From Aldehydirespirator sp965200005 (GTDB lineage Bacteria > Actinomycetota > Acidimicrobiia > Acidimicrobiales > Aldehydirespiratoraceae), in the NCBI GenBank assembly GCA_965200005.1, contig OZ241331.1:1426001-1490000 (forward strand): a stretch of 64,000 nt of DNA, in the 5' to 3' direction. Positions 34,865-43,124 of the stretch are shown piece after piece; position 1 is the first letter of the stretch; every line of letters begins with the position of its first letter. A model generated the notes under the pieces. It made no database searches. It was not told the DNA's origin and saw nothing but the letters and a program-made list of their open reading frames with translations. Position numbers and translations under genes: made by a program.

Positions 34865-34945
34865 GGCTTACTGCTGACCAGCGCGCACGTGCGTGCGTAG
34901 CTGCGACCCAACCACTTGACCGCTGACCTTGTCACACCTATGCCG

Positions 34946-34951
34946 TAACTT
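34946..34951 (+). promoter_or_regulatory. putative leaderless -10 box (TAACTT)
   Basis: TAACTT is seven bases from an ATG at 34959, the same spacing as the TAGCCT boxes before ino1 and mrp. It would start a message at the ATG of a ten-codon upstream frame. Confidence 0.45.
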
Positions 34952-34958
34952 TGCGGAC

Positions 34959-34991
34959 ATGGCTGAAATTGTCGAGACCGAACAGTCGTGA
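34959..34991 (+). CDS. ten-residue leader peptide overlapping the CoA-transferase start
   Basis: ATG at 34959 opens MAEIVETEQS and stops at TGA 34989-34991. The stop overlaps the GTG start of the CoA-transferase gene (GTGA), the usual form of translational coupling. With the -10-like box seven bases upstream, the leader would be made from a leaderless message and hand ribosomes on to the main gene. It is short and could be chance, but it explains the weak ribosome binding site of the big gene. Confidence 0.4.
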   Translation: MAEIVETEQS

Positions 34992-37447
34992 CTATCCCGA
35001 TCCGACCCCTTGCAGGGATCCGAGTTGTCGATCTCGCCGTTGACCGCGGCGAACTCTGTGGACGGTTGCTCAGCGATCTCGGTGCCGAAGTAATCCTGGT
35101 TGAGCCTCCCGAAGGTTCACCGAGCCGCCAGCTCCCACCATTAGATCCGCTCACCCCGCAGCACTCGCTGTTCTTCACGATGCGCAACTGCGGCAAACGC
35201 AGCGTCGTGATTGATCTCGATTCACCGGAGGGTGCCGAGAGCTTCGAGAGGCTTGTGGCTTCGGCTGATGTGCTGATCGACTCAGTCGAACCAGGTGCGC
35301 ATGCAACGGCCGCTCGTCATGCTCTCGAGGCAGAGCGGCTAGCTGAACAGCATCCTCATCTAGTTGTTGCATCGGTCACGGCTTACGGTCGCAGAGGCCC
35401 GTATGCGGGCCGTGATGTGCCCGGTTCAGTCATTGATGCAACCTCGGGCATGTGCTGGAAGGCAGGGTTGGCTGAACGCGAGCCGTTGGTGCCGCCCGGC
35501 AACATCTCTGGCGACGCCGCAGGCTTGATCGCAGCCTTCGCCATCGTCTGCGCGCTCATCCAGCGTTGCGAACACGGCGCCGGGCAACTCATTGATGTGT
35601 CGGCCAATGAAGCGACCGCTGGCATCACCGACTGGTCGCTAAGCAACGTCTCGCGAACAATCGCCTCGGGCGTCGATCCTGTAGAGAAACGTGCCGGGCC
35701 GGGGCCGGTGTACACGATCCTCGCCGCAGCCGATGGCTTCGTCAGGCTGGTCGTGCTGAGTCCCCGCCAATGGCGTGCCATGAGGGCATGGCTGGGGGAA
35801 CCGGACTACCTGCAGGATCCCGAATACGACGGCTTCATGGGGCGCTTCATGATCGCCGACGCGGTGCTCAACCCTCTCTATGAGGAACTGTTCTCGACCA
35901 TGACCATGCAGGAGGTATCCGAAGAGGCCCAGCGCCGTGGCATCGTCGCAACACCGATCCTCAAACCCGCCGATGTCATCACCAACGAACACTTCGAGGC
36001 TCGCAAGACCTTCGACCGGGTGCCGCTCTCAACTGGCGGGCAGATGAGCTTGCCGTCGGGTTGGATGGAGGTTGACGGCATCCGGCTCGGCCCCACTGGG
36101 CGACCACCTCATCTTGGGGAGCACACCAGTGAGATCCTCGGGGTCGCTCGTGATGCATCAGGGCCCCCGGCCTGGCCAGAAGTGCCGCCTGCATCTCCAC
36201 AACCGTCAGCGCCGCTTGCGGGAGTGCGTGTGGCTGACTTCGGTCACGGTGGCGTGGGCGTGGAAGTGGGCCGGATGCTTGCCGAATACGGAGCTGACGT
36301 CATCAAGATCGAGAGTCGCAGTTACCCGGACTTCATCCGGGTCGTGCTCGGAAGCGAGATGTCACCATCGTTTGCTTCTTCTTCACGCACCAAGCGCAGT
36401 CTGGGGGTAAACGCCAAGACCGCTGAAGGACGGCAATTGTTGCTTGACATCGCGGCCGGATCCGGCCCTGCTGCCCGATTCGATGTGGTGATCGAGAACA
36501 GCTCAACTGGAGCCATGGCCGGGCTCGGGCTGGGATACGACGACTTTGTTGCTGCGAACCCCGATGTGGTGATGATCTCGAGTCAGTTGATGGGCTCGTC
36601 AGGGCCGTGGTCGGCGTGGCGTGGCTATGGCCCCAACTCGCAGGTAACCGGCGGGCTAACTCACCTGTGGGATTACGCCGATGTCACTCGGCCTTCGGGC
36701 TCCCAGTCGATCTTCCCCGACCACTGGGCAGGTCGCATGGGCGCTTTGGCCGCCGTAGCTGCGCTGCTTGGGCAACGCCGGGGTGTGCTTGAGAGCGGTT
36801 GTCATGCAGAGGTGTGTCAGGCCGAGCAGGTGATCGGCGTTATGGGTGATCTGCTTGCACGCGAATCACTGAAGGCCAACTCCGTGCGGCCACAGGGAAA
36901 TCGCAGCGACCGGGGATCGCCCTGGGGTCTGTTCGCTTGTGCGGGTGACGATCAGTGGGTTGCAATTTGCTGTCGGAGCGACGACGAGTGGGCAGCCCTT
37001 GCAAGCCTCGCGGGTCTGGCAGGCAGCGCGGACGACCATGGTGCATTAGGCGAACTTGACCTCAGCAACGTCTCGGAACGACGCAATCACGAAGACGAGA
37101 TCGAGGCAGCCGTGACGTCCTGGACACAACACTTGTCCAAGCATGAGGTCACCGAGGCCTGCCTGGCCGCCGGCGTTCCGGCGGGGCCGATGCTGACCTC
37201 CAAAGAACAACTGCACGATCCGCATCTGGTTGCCCGTGGCTACCTAGTCGAGATGGAGCAGCCACCCATCGGGGTGATGACCTTCGAAGGACAAGCTTTC
37301 GGTGCCACTGGCATGCCTGACGCCGACATCCGCCCAGCACCCGGCTTAGGGCAGCACACCCGCGAGATTGCTGCAGAACTCGACCTTGACGAGGAGGCAA
37401 TCGATGACCTGATTGCCCGAGGCATCCTCGAGACCGACACTTCCTGA
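34988..37447 (+). CDS. tandem CaiB/BaiF (class III) CoA-transferase, 819 residues
   Basis: Two class III CoA-transferase domains in one chain. Domain 1 (about 1-385) has IRVVDLAVDRGELCGRLLSD, AEVILVEPPEGSP, KRSVVIDLDSPEG and the catalytic Asp position in GSVIDATSGMCW. Domain 2 (about 405-800) repeats these (VRVADFGHGGVGVEVGRMLA, ADVIKIESRSYPDF, KRSLGVNAKTAEG), but at the Asp position reads GYGPNSQVTGGLTHL, with no Asp. So domain 2 may be structural or use other chemistry. Class III enzymes are intertwined dimers, and a fused pair could form the dimer within one chain. GTG start coupled to a short upstream frame. The gene follows thiolase and HMG-CoA-synthase-like genes. Confidence 0.88.
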   Translation: MTIPIRPLAGIRVVDLAVDRGELCGRLLSDLGAEVILVEPPEGSPSRQLPPLDPLTPQHSLFFTMRNCGKRSVVIDLDSPEGAESFERLVASADVLIDSVEPGAHATAARHALEAERLAEQHPHLVVASVTAYGRRGPYAGRDVPGSVIDATSGMCWKAGLAEREPLVPPGNISGDAAGLIAAFAIVCALIQRCEHGAGQLIDVSANEATAGITDWSLSNVSRTIASGVDPVEKRAGPGPVYTILAAADGFVRLVVLSPRQWRAMRAWLGEPDYLQDPEYDGFMGRFMIADAVLNPLYEELFSTMTMQEVSEEAQRRGIVATPILKPADVITNEHFEARKTFDRVPLSTGGQMSLPSGWMEVDGIRLGPTGRPPHLGEHTSEILGVARDASGPPAWPEVPPASPQPSAPLAGVRVADFGHGGVGVEVGRMLAEYGADVIKIESRSYPDFIRVVLGSEMSPSFASSSRTKRSLGVNAKTAEGRQLLLDIAAGSGPAARFDVVIENSSTGAMAGLGLGYDDFVAANPDVVMISSQLMGSSGPWSAWRGYGPNSQVTGGLTHLWDYADVTRPSGSQSIFPDHWAGRMGALAAVAALLGQRRGVLESGCHAEVCQAEQVIGVMGDLLARESLKANSVRPQGNRSDRGSPWGLFACAGDDQWVAICCRSDDEWAALASLAGLAGSADDHGALGELDLSNVSERRNHEDEIEAAVTSWTQHLSKHEVTEACLAAGVPAGPMLTSKEQLHDPHLVARGYLVEMEQPPIGVMTFEGQAFGATGMPDADIRPAPGLGQHTREIAAELDLDEEAIDDLIARGILETDTS

Positions 37448-37475
37448 ACCTCTACCATCGGGAGCGCTAGGTAGC

Positions 37476-37491
37476 CGTTAGCCTGCGCCTC
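37476..37491 (+). promoter_or_regulatory. leaderless -10 region of mrp
   Basis: CGTTAGCCTGCGCCTC directly precedes the GTG start, with TAGCCT seven bases away. The same 16 bases precede ino1 (13372-13387, minus strand). Confidence 0.6.
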
Positions 37492-38634
37492 GTGGCCGTA
37501 ACTGAGGCGCAGGTGGTTGAGGCCCTCAGGCCCGTACAAGACCCGGAGTTGCATCGCAGCATCGTCGATCTTGGCATGTACCGGGGGGTACGTATCGATG
37601 GTGGCCATGCTGACGTAAAGATCGCACTAACAATCGCCGGTTGCCCGCTGCGCAGCGAGATTCAACAGCGGGTCACAAACGCCCTAGTGGGGCTCGGTGG
37701 TATCAAGGCCGTCACTCTTGACTTCACCGTCATGACCGACGAGGAACGTGCCGAGCTACGCCAGTCCCTGCACGGCGATCCGGCAGCAACCGCGGGTTCA
37801 ACCCAAGCACATGGTCACGCCCAGGGCCGCGCGATTCCCTTTGCTCAGCCCGGAAACCGCACACGCACCCTGCTCGTTGCCTCCGGTAAGGGCGGTGTCG
37901 GCAAGTCTTCGGTCACTGCCAACCTCGCAATAGCTCTAGCCGCAAAGGGCAACTCAACCGCAGTGGTTGATGCTGATGTTTGGGGATTCTCGATTCCGAG
38001 AATGCTCGGGGTTACCCGAGGCCCGGTCGTGATCGATGACATGATCGTTCCCCCCGAGGCTCACGGGGTGCGCTGTATTTCCATGGGATTCTTCGCTCAG
38101 GAAGACCAGGCAGTGATCTGGCGGGGCCCCATGCTTCACAAGGCACTTGAGCAGTTCCTCACCGACGTGTACTGGGACAACCCCGACTTCCTGCTAGTTG
38201 ACCTACCTCCCGGCACGGGCGATATCTCACTGTCGCTTTCACAGTTCTTGCCCCGCTCAGAGGCCTACATCGTCACTACTCCAAACCCTGCCGCCCAGAA
38301 GGTTGCACAACGTTCCGCCTTCATGTTCGACAAGGTCAACATCAGTGTCAAGGGTGTGATCGAGAACATGTCGTGGTTCAAGGGTGACGACGGTAAGCGC
38401 TACCCGATCTTCGGTTCGGGCGGCGGCAAGGATCTCGCCAAGCGGCTCGGCGTCAAACAAATCGGACAGGTGCCGTTGACGATCCCGCTGCGTGAGGGCA
38501 GCGACTCGGGACGTCCGATCATGGCAGTTGACCCGAAGTCGGAAGCGTCGAAAGTCTTCGCGTCGATGGCCCGCTGGATCAAGGCTCATGGCCCGACCAA
38601 GCGTTCACATCCTGAACTCAAGTTCGTCTCGTAA
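37492..38634 (+). CDS. mrp: Mrp/NBP35-type iron-sulfur cluster carrier ATPase
   Basis: A 380-residue P-loop protein. The N-terminal 95 residues are a MIP18/DUF59 domain (VQDPELHRSIVDLGMYRGV). The ATPase core has the deviant Walker A SGKGGVGKSSVTANLAIALA, DADVWGFSIPRMLG, and LLVDLPPGTGDISLSLSQ. The family carries Fe-S clusters to target proteins. The CxxC pair present in many members after 'ENMS' is absent: the region reads IENMSWFKGDDGKRYPIFG. Start GTG directly follows a TAGCCT box, so the message appears leaderless. Confidence 0.92.
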   Translation: MAVTEAQVVEALRPVQDPELHRSIVDLGMYRGVRIDGGHADVKIALTIAGCPLRSEIQQRVTNALVGLGGIKAVTLDFTVMTDEERAELRQSLHGDPAATAGSTQAHGHAQGRAIPFAQPGNRTRTLLVASGKGGVGKSSVTANLAIALAAKGNSTAVVDADVWGFSIPRMLGVTRGPVVIDDMIVPPEAHGVRCISMGFFAQEDQAVIWRGPMLHKALEQFLTDVYWDNPDFLLVDLPPGTGDISLSLSQFLPRSEAYIVTTPNPAAQKVAQRSAFMFDKVNISVKGVIENMSWFKGDDGKRYPIFGSGGGKDLAKRLGVKQIGQVPLTIPLREGSDSGRPIMAVDPKSEASKVFASMARWIKAHGPTKRSHPELKFVS

Positions 38635-38651
38635 GGATCCTAAGGAGAAGC

Positions 38652-38879
38652 GTGGATCTTCGCATCGGAATCCTTGACTCGCCCCAGCCGATCGCCGTCA
38701 CCCTTGCTGATGGCACCGACCGCGAAGCCATCAAGTCCTCGGTGGAGGATGCTCTAGCTGGCGACTCAAGTGTGCTGTGGCTCACCGACAGCAAGGGTCG
38801 CGAGGTGGCAGTCGCCTCTGGCCGCCTTGCCTTTGTGGAAATCGGCCCAGACAGTTCCAACCCGATCGGGTTCGGCTGA
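38652..38879 (+). CDS. DUF3107 family protein
   Basis: A 75-residue protein, MDLRIGILDSPQPIAVTLAD at its start, of the small DUF3107 family typical of Actinobacteria; it ends in a beta-rich segment (GRLAFVEIGPDSSNPIGFG). GTG start with AAGGAG five bases before it. Function unknown. The stop codon lies within a 25-bp tandem duplication. Confidence 0.85.
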   Translation: MDLRIGILDSPQPIAVTLADGTDREAIKSSVEDALAGDSSVLWLTDSKGREVAVASGRLAFVEIGPDSSNPIGFG

Positions 38880-38915
38880 AACACTGAAACTCGGGTTCGG
38901 CTGAAACACTGAAAC
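38866..38915 (+). repeat. 25-bp tandem duplication spanning the DUF3107 stop codon
   Basis: Two perfect adjacent copies (38866-38890 and 38891-38915) of a unit beginning TCGGGTTCGGCTGAAACAC. Each copy contains the last two codons and the TGA stop of the DUF3107 gene. Confidence 0.95.
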
Positions 38916-38928
38916 ATCGCGGAGCCCC

Positions 38929-40716
38929 ATGCTTGGCCTCGCCAAACTGGCCCGGGCCGAGACGACGCTCACGGAAGGTGCAATAGATCACCTCCAACGG
39001 TTAGTTGAAGCCTGGTCGCTCCTCGCTGACCTCTCATTTGGCGACCTACTGCTTTACGCACCGTGCGGGCCCGTCCCCACTGCGCAGCATCCCCAACACC
39101 CAGCAGACGCCGATCCCGAGAGGCGGCCCGTCATAACTCACGGGGTTGGCCGCTACCGGCTGCCCCTCGCCTCACATCCCGAATTTGGGGTACCGATGAG
39201 CCGCCCGAATCCTGCCGGAGTTTCCCTCGGCAGCACAAGCACTCCCCACGACTTTGTGGTGCTCGCCCATGTGCGTGCCACAACCGCCCCCACGGTGCAT
39301 GTCACCGACCCGGTACGAACTCGGGTTAGTCACCCTCGTTCCCGCTGGCTACACAGCGCCATCAACCGGGGTATCTCGGGCCAGATCGAGATTCTCGACT
39401 ACCAGTCGGTGCCACCGGTCGGCGATGACGATGTTGTCCACGATGAAGTCACACATCCCCCGGGAAGCCGCAGCCGTGTCGTGAGCTTCGTGCCTGTGCG
39501 CCGCGCCACAAACGCAAACACCAACACAATTGCGGTGCTGGCAAGAGAAGGCGAGTTGCCGAGGATCCGCCATCGCAGCCCGCTTGAAGACATCTACCGG
39601 GGCATCTACTCACAGTTCGCGCAGATGATCTCCGACGGCACGTTCCCCTACGAACAGGTGGAACAGATCGGCCAATACCGGGAGCCACGAGTTAGCGACG
39701 GTGTGCTGTTGCACGACCAGGAGGGGCGCGTCGCGTATGCCTCGCCTAACGCTGTTAGCGCACTTCATCGGCTAGGAGTGATCGAGTCAGTAATCGGTAG
39801 GCGGTTGCGTGATCTTGGTCTCGACGACACGGTGGTGCTGCGCTCGTTCTGGCGGCGCCGCGCGACCGTCGCGGAGTTTGGCCCTGAACCTGAGACGACT
39901 GTGGTCATGCGCTCCTTCCCGCTACTTGCCGAGGGTCGGGTCTCTGGGGCAGTTGCGGTGCTGCGGGACATCTCGGAATTGCGAAACCGTGACCGGCTGC
40001 TCGTATCGAAAGACGTAACGATTCGCGAGATCCATCACCGGGTCAAGAACAACCTGCAGACGGTGAGTTCGCTACTGAACCTGCAGGTGCGGCGGCTCCC
40101 CAGTGCTGACGCCCGTGCGGCTCTTGAGAGTTCCGTGCGCCGCATCTCCTCGATCGCCATGGTGCATGAGCACCTGTCGCGCGACACGTCTTCAGAAGTC
40201 AACTTCGACAACCTTGTAGTTGAACTAGTGAAGATGGTGCGTCACGGGTTGGCAACGAGTGAGCGTCCAGTCGACATCAGGGTTGACGGCTCGACCGGCA
40301 ACATTGACGGCGAGGTCGCAATGCCGCTCGCTGTGGTGTTGGTCGAACTTGTCCAGAATGCTCTGCAGCATGCTGGTGTCACCTCAGCCGACGTGAGGAA
40401 TCTCGTTGACCCCGAAGCGGATCTCCCCAGCACCGGTGAAGGAGTCCGCAATCACGAACCAACGCAGGTGGTGTCAGTGCATCTGACTCGTGACGCGGAA
40501 CGGGTCAAGATGCGGGTGGGTGACAGTGGCCCTGGAGTCCCCGAAGGCTTCTCCCTAGATCGTGACGCGGGCCTCGGGCTCACGGTGGTTCGTGCCTTCG
40601 TCGTGCAACATCTCGGTGGCACGATCTCCATCCGAGGAAGCACTGAAGGCACCTCTAGCGGAGCGGTGGTTGAGGTCGCTGTGCCTCGCCGACTCGCTTC
40701 TGCGAGTGCGACATGA
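38929..40716 (+). CDS. sensor histidine kinase, PdtaS-like (HisKA_2)
   Basis: A 595-residue soluble kinase. The N-terminal half resembles a GAF-type sensor (YRLPLASHPEFGVPMSRPNP; VVLAHVRATTAPTVHVTDPV), followed by a PAS-like domain (DGVLLHDQEGRVAYASPNAV) and then the HisKA_2 phosphoacceptor EIHHRVKNNLQTVSSLLNLQ with the His of IHHRVK. The ATPase domain has VLVELVQNALQHA (N box) and VGDSGPGVPEGF (G1). Actinobacterial PdtaS has the same order and signals to an ANTAR RNA-binding regulator (PdtaR), which is not in this window. No membrane segments, so it senses a cytoplasmic signal. Confidence 0.88.
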   Translation: MLGLAKLARAETTLTEGAIDHLQRLVEAWSLLADLSFGDLLLYAPCGPVPTAQHPQHPADADPERRPVITHGVGRYRLPLASHPEFGVPMSRPNPAGVSLGSTSTPHDFVVLAHVRATTAPTVHVTDPVRTRVSHPRSRWLHSAINRGISGQIEILDYQSVPPVGDDDVVHDEVTHPPGSRSRVVSFVPVRRATNANTNTIAVLAREGELPRIRHRSPLEDIYRGIYSQFAQMISDGTFPYEQVEQIGQYREPRVSDGVLLHDQEGRVAYASPNAVSALHRLGVIESVIGRRLRDLGLDDTVVLRSFWRRRATVAEFGPEPETTVVMRSFPLLAEGRVSGAVAVLRDISELRNRDRLLVSKDVTIREIHHRVKNNLQTVSSLLNLQVRRLPSADARAALESSVRRISSIAMVHEHLSRDTSSEVNFDNLVVELVKMVRHGLATSERPVDIRVDGSTGNIDGEVAMPLAVVLVELVQNALQHAGVTSADVRNLVDPEADLPSTGEGVRNHEPTQVVSVHLTRDAERVKMRVGDSGPGVPEGFSLDRDAGLGLTVVRAFVVQHLGGTISIRGSTEGTSSGAVVEVAVPRRLASASAT

Positions 40717-40891
40717 GGTGTAGCTAGCAGCGCCCAATTCACTAGTCGTTTGGCGAAGGATCAGCTGAGCCAATCTGGGTACAACAAGCATGCTCAGTTT
40801 CAAGTGACGCATCCTAAAGAGCGCGCTATCTTTAATGTCTGACATATCGGCGAGGGATTAGAACTTCGCATGTTGGAATTGACTAGGAGAG
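40717..40891. promoter_or_regulatory. intergenic region upstream of the small secreted protein
   Basis: About 175 AT-richer bases. AGGAGA lies seven bases before the TTG start at 40892. I cannot fix the -35/-10 boxes. Confidence 0.4.
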
Positions 40892-41257
40892 TTGAATAAG
40901 GGGTCCGATAGTCCCACCCACCAGACGCGCGTAGCGGTCGGGAGTCGTTCACAGCGCCGCCGTTTGCATGCCAGCACAGCCGCGATAATCGCGACAATCA
41001 CGTGCCTGCTCCTTGCACCGATGCTTGCTACCAGTGTTGCCTCGGCTTCTGGAACTTATGAGGCAACCTTGCGAGTCTACGCCGGCAAGCCCTCATATGT
41101 TCCCGGCAAGGTGTATGACGGTGGCGGCACCGTGAACATTGGAAGCTGGGGTGACAATCCACGCACTATGGTCTTCTCGAAGACCGGCGAAACCAGTGTC
41201 ACGTTGACCTGGGAGGTTGATGAGGATGGAGCGCTCATCTGGTCGTTTAGTAGCTAG
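40892..41257 (+). CDS. small secreted protein, unknown
   Basis: A 121-residue exported protein. A basic N-terminus (RSQRRRLHAS) leads into a hydrophobic core (AAIIATITCLLLAPMLATSV) and a signal peptidase site near ASAS-GTYE. The mature part is about 65 residues and beta-rich (ATLRVYAGKPSYVPGKVYDG, SVTLTWEVDEDGALIWSFSS). No family recognised. The TTG start is supported by AGGAGA seven bases upstream. A terminator-like hairpin follows 31 bp after the stop, so it is a single-gene unit. Confidence 0.7.
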   Translation: MNKGSDSPTHQTRVAVGSRSQRRRLHASTAAIIATITCLLLAPMLATSVASASGTYEATLRVYAGKPSYVPGKVYDGGGTVNIGSWGDNPRTMVFSKTGETSVTLTWEVDEDGALIWSFSS

Positions 41258-41287
41258 CCGTCCAACAGAAATAATCGTCTAGTACTG

Positions 41288-41317
41288 GGGCGGTGTCGGC
41301 TTAGGTCGGCACCGCCC
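41288..41317 (+). terminator. hairpin terminator after the small secreted protein
   Basis: Arms GGGCGGTG and CACCGCCC enclose TCGGCTTAGGTCGG; the next bases are TTGTCTCGTTCTCG, moderately T-rich. Confidence 0.65.
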
Positions 41318-41381
41318 TTGTCTCGTTCTCGTTGCAGTTGGCAAGCTCGTATGGACCTAGCAGTTGTGTAAAGCTTGCGGC

Positions 41382-42065
41382 GTGGTGCAGATAGTCGCCC
41401 ATCGTGGCGCCTCTAGAGCAGCTCGTGAGAACACGTTGGAAGCATTCGAGCTCGCCCGAGATTTCGGGGCCGACTGGGTCGAATTGGACGTGCGGCGCAC
41501 CCGAGACGGTGTTGCAGTGGTTCATCACGACGCTCACCTCCAAGATGGGCGCCGCATCGGAGTAATCAGTGCTGATGACTTGCCTTCATATGTGCCAAGC
41601 CTCGCTGAGGCTTTTGAGGTCACCGAAGGCATGGGCGTACACATCGAGATCAAGAACTTACCCGATGACCCCGACTATGACAGCGATCACCTCGTGGCTG
41701 ATGCCGTTGCCGGTCTGATTGACGCTTACCTGGGTCCTGAGCGAGCGGTGGTGTCGTCGTTCAATGTTGATGCAGTCGATGCTGTGCGTGCTGTCGACTC
41801 CACGATCCCCACGGCATTGTTATGCGGGATCGTGCAGCCGTCTGCCGCAGTCGAACGTGCCGTAGCCCACCAAATGAGCTATGTCCATCCTTTCGACGCC
41901 ATGTGTGACTCACGCTTTGTCCGCAGCGCCCACGAAGCCGGGCTAGCTGTAAATGTCTGGACTATCAACGACCCCGACCGCATGCAACAGTTGGTCGAAA
42001 TCGGTGTGGACGGACTGATAACAGACGTGCCCGATGTCGCACGAGTGGTTGTATCTGGCCGCTAA
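41382..42065 (+). CDS. glycerophosphodiester phosphodiesterase
   Basis: A 227-residue GDPD-family TIM barrel that hydrolyses glycerophosphodiesters to glycerol 3-phosphate and an alcohol. The catalytic motif is VAHRGASRAARENTLEAFELA, with WVELDVRRTRDGVAVVHHD giving the metal-binding Glu/Asp and second His. HIEIKN and VNVWTINDPDRMQQLVEIGV are also typical. No signal peptide, so it is cytoplasmic. GTG at 41382 is preferred (TAAAGC seven bases upstream, TTGCGGC spacer); a TTG at 41364 is also in frame. Confidence 0.9.
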   Translation: MVQIVAHRGASRAARENTLEAFELARDFGADWVELDVRRTRDGVAVVHHDAHLQDGRRIGVISADDLPSYVPSLAEAFEVTEGMGVHIEIKNLPDDPDYDSDHLVADAVAGLIDAYLGPERAVVSSFNVDAVDAVRAVDSTIPTALLCGIVQPSAAVERAVAHQMSYVHPFDAMCDSRFVRSAHEAGLAVNVWTINDPDRMQQLVEIGVDGLITDVPDVARVVVSGR

Positions 42066-42071
42066 TGGGAG

Positions 42072-43007
42072 CTAACCGGAATCGTCAGATTTCGTGAGTG
42101 GCACAACCAACTCGAGGGCGTCGCGTTCCCAGCCAACCTGAAGATCTGTGCTGGTGCCCATGTAGTCACCGTCGATCTGGTAACCGATCTCCGGTTCTGC
42201 GTGAACGCTCAACTCGGTTAGCCCGGAGTGCACGATGACTCCCTTGCGGTCGGCCAGTTCGCCTGAACCGAGAGCCCGCGCGGCCACGGGTAGCAACCTA
42301 TGAAGCGACATCGAGGGCAGCGTCACCACCGAAAGAGGGCTGCCAAGACTTAGCTCTGGAACTAGGTCGAGGCTGCGTCCGCCCACAAATGTGTAGGGAT
42401 TGGCGTTGAGGATCACCGTCATGAGGCCCGTCGCAAGCCGCCTGCCGTCGCTATCAAGAACTGTCATCGGTGAGCGGCTGCGGTGTGCCCGTCGCCGCCA
42501 AGTGTCAATCGCCGCATAGATGAAGAGCGGGTGACCCGCCCAGCGCTTCCAGGTGCCCCTGCGCTCAACTTGCTCTACAACGGCGGCATCAAAGCCAATC
42601 CCGCAGTGAAACAAGAAGTAGCGACCCTGAACCATGCCCAACCCGATCCGGGTTGTTGATCCAGCTTCGAGCGCTTCAAGCAGTTCCGCGGCCGCTTCGA
42701 TCGGATCATCCGCCACCCCGATAATGCGGGCGAAGACGTTGGTTGAGCCCCCAGGCAGTGCAGCGAGCGCCGTTGTTGTGCCTGCCAGGCCGTTGGCTGC
42801 CTCGTTGAGGGTGCCATCGCCTCCCAGCACAACCACCGCATCCACCCCTTCACCGGCAGCCGAACGCGCCAAGCGCGAGGCATGACCACGGCGCGCCGTC
42901 TCGGCGAGTCGCACATCATGATCCGCCGAGAGTGCCTTCTGGATCACGACCCGGCGTCGACCGGTAACAGAGGATGCGGCGGAGTTCACTAGCAGCAGTA
43001 TCCACAT
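42072..43007 (-). CDS. diacylglycerol kinase family lipid kinase
   Basis: A 311-residue protein of the DagK_cat/YegS type, which phosphorylates lipid hydroxyls with ATP. The ATP-binding region VVVLGGDGTLNEAANGLAG and the next family motif LAALPGGSTNVFARIIG are clear. C-terminal beta-rich half with QIDGDYMG. ATG at 43007 (MWILLLVNSAASS) matches the domain start; longer upstream frames add unrelated residues. It is convergent with the phosphodiesterase and divergent from etfB. Confidence 0.88.
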   Translation of the reverse strand: MWILLLVNSAASSVTGRRRVVIQKALSADHDVRLAETARRGHASRLARSAAGEGVDAVVVLGGDGTLNEAANGLAGTTTALAALPGGSTNVFARIIGVADDPIEAAAELLEALEAGSTTRIGLGMVQGRYFLFHCGIGFDAAVVEQVERRGTWKRWAGHPLFIYAAIDTWRRRAHRSRSPMTVLDSDGRRLATGLMTVILNANPYTFVGGRSLDLVPELSLGSPLSVVTLPSMSLHRLLPVAARALGSGELADRKGVIVHSGLTELSVHAEPEIGYQIDGDYMGTSTDLQVGWERDALELVVPLTKSDDSG

Positions 43008-43124
43008 TTGGCTCAGTCTGTCACTTTCAACGGGCGTCCTTAGGAGCTGCCTCCGCAAATGTGTCTGACATTGTTCGCTGGAGGCCGGCCTAACTGGGTG
43101 ATTGCGGTGGCACAATTGAAGACT

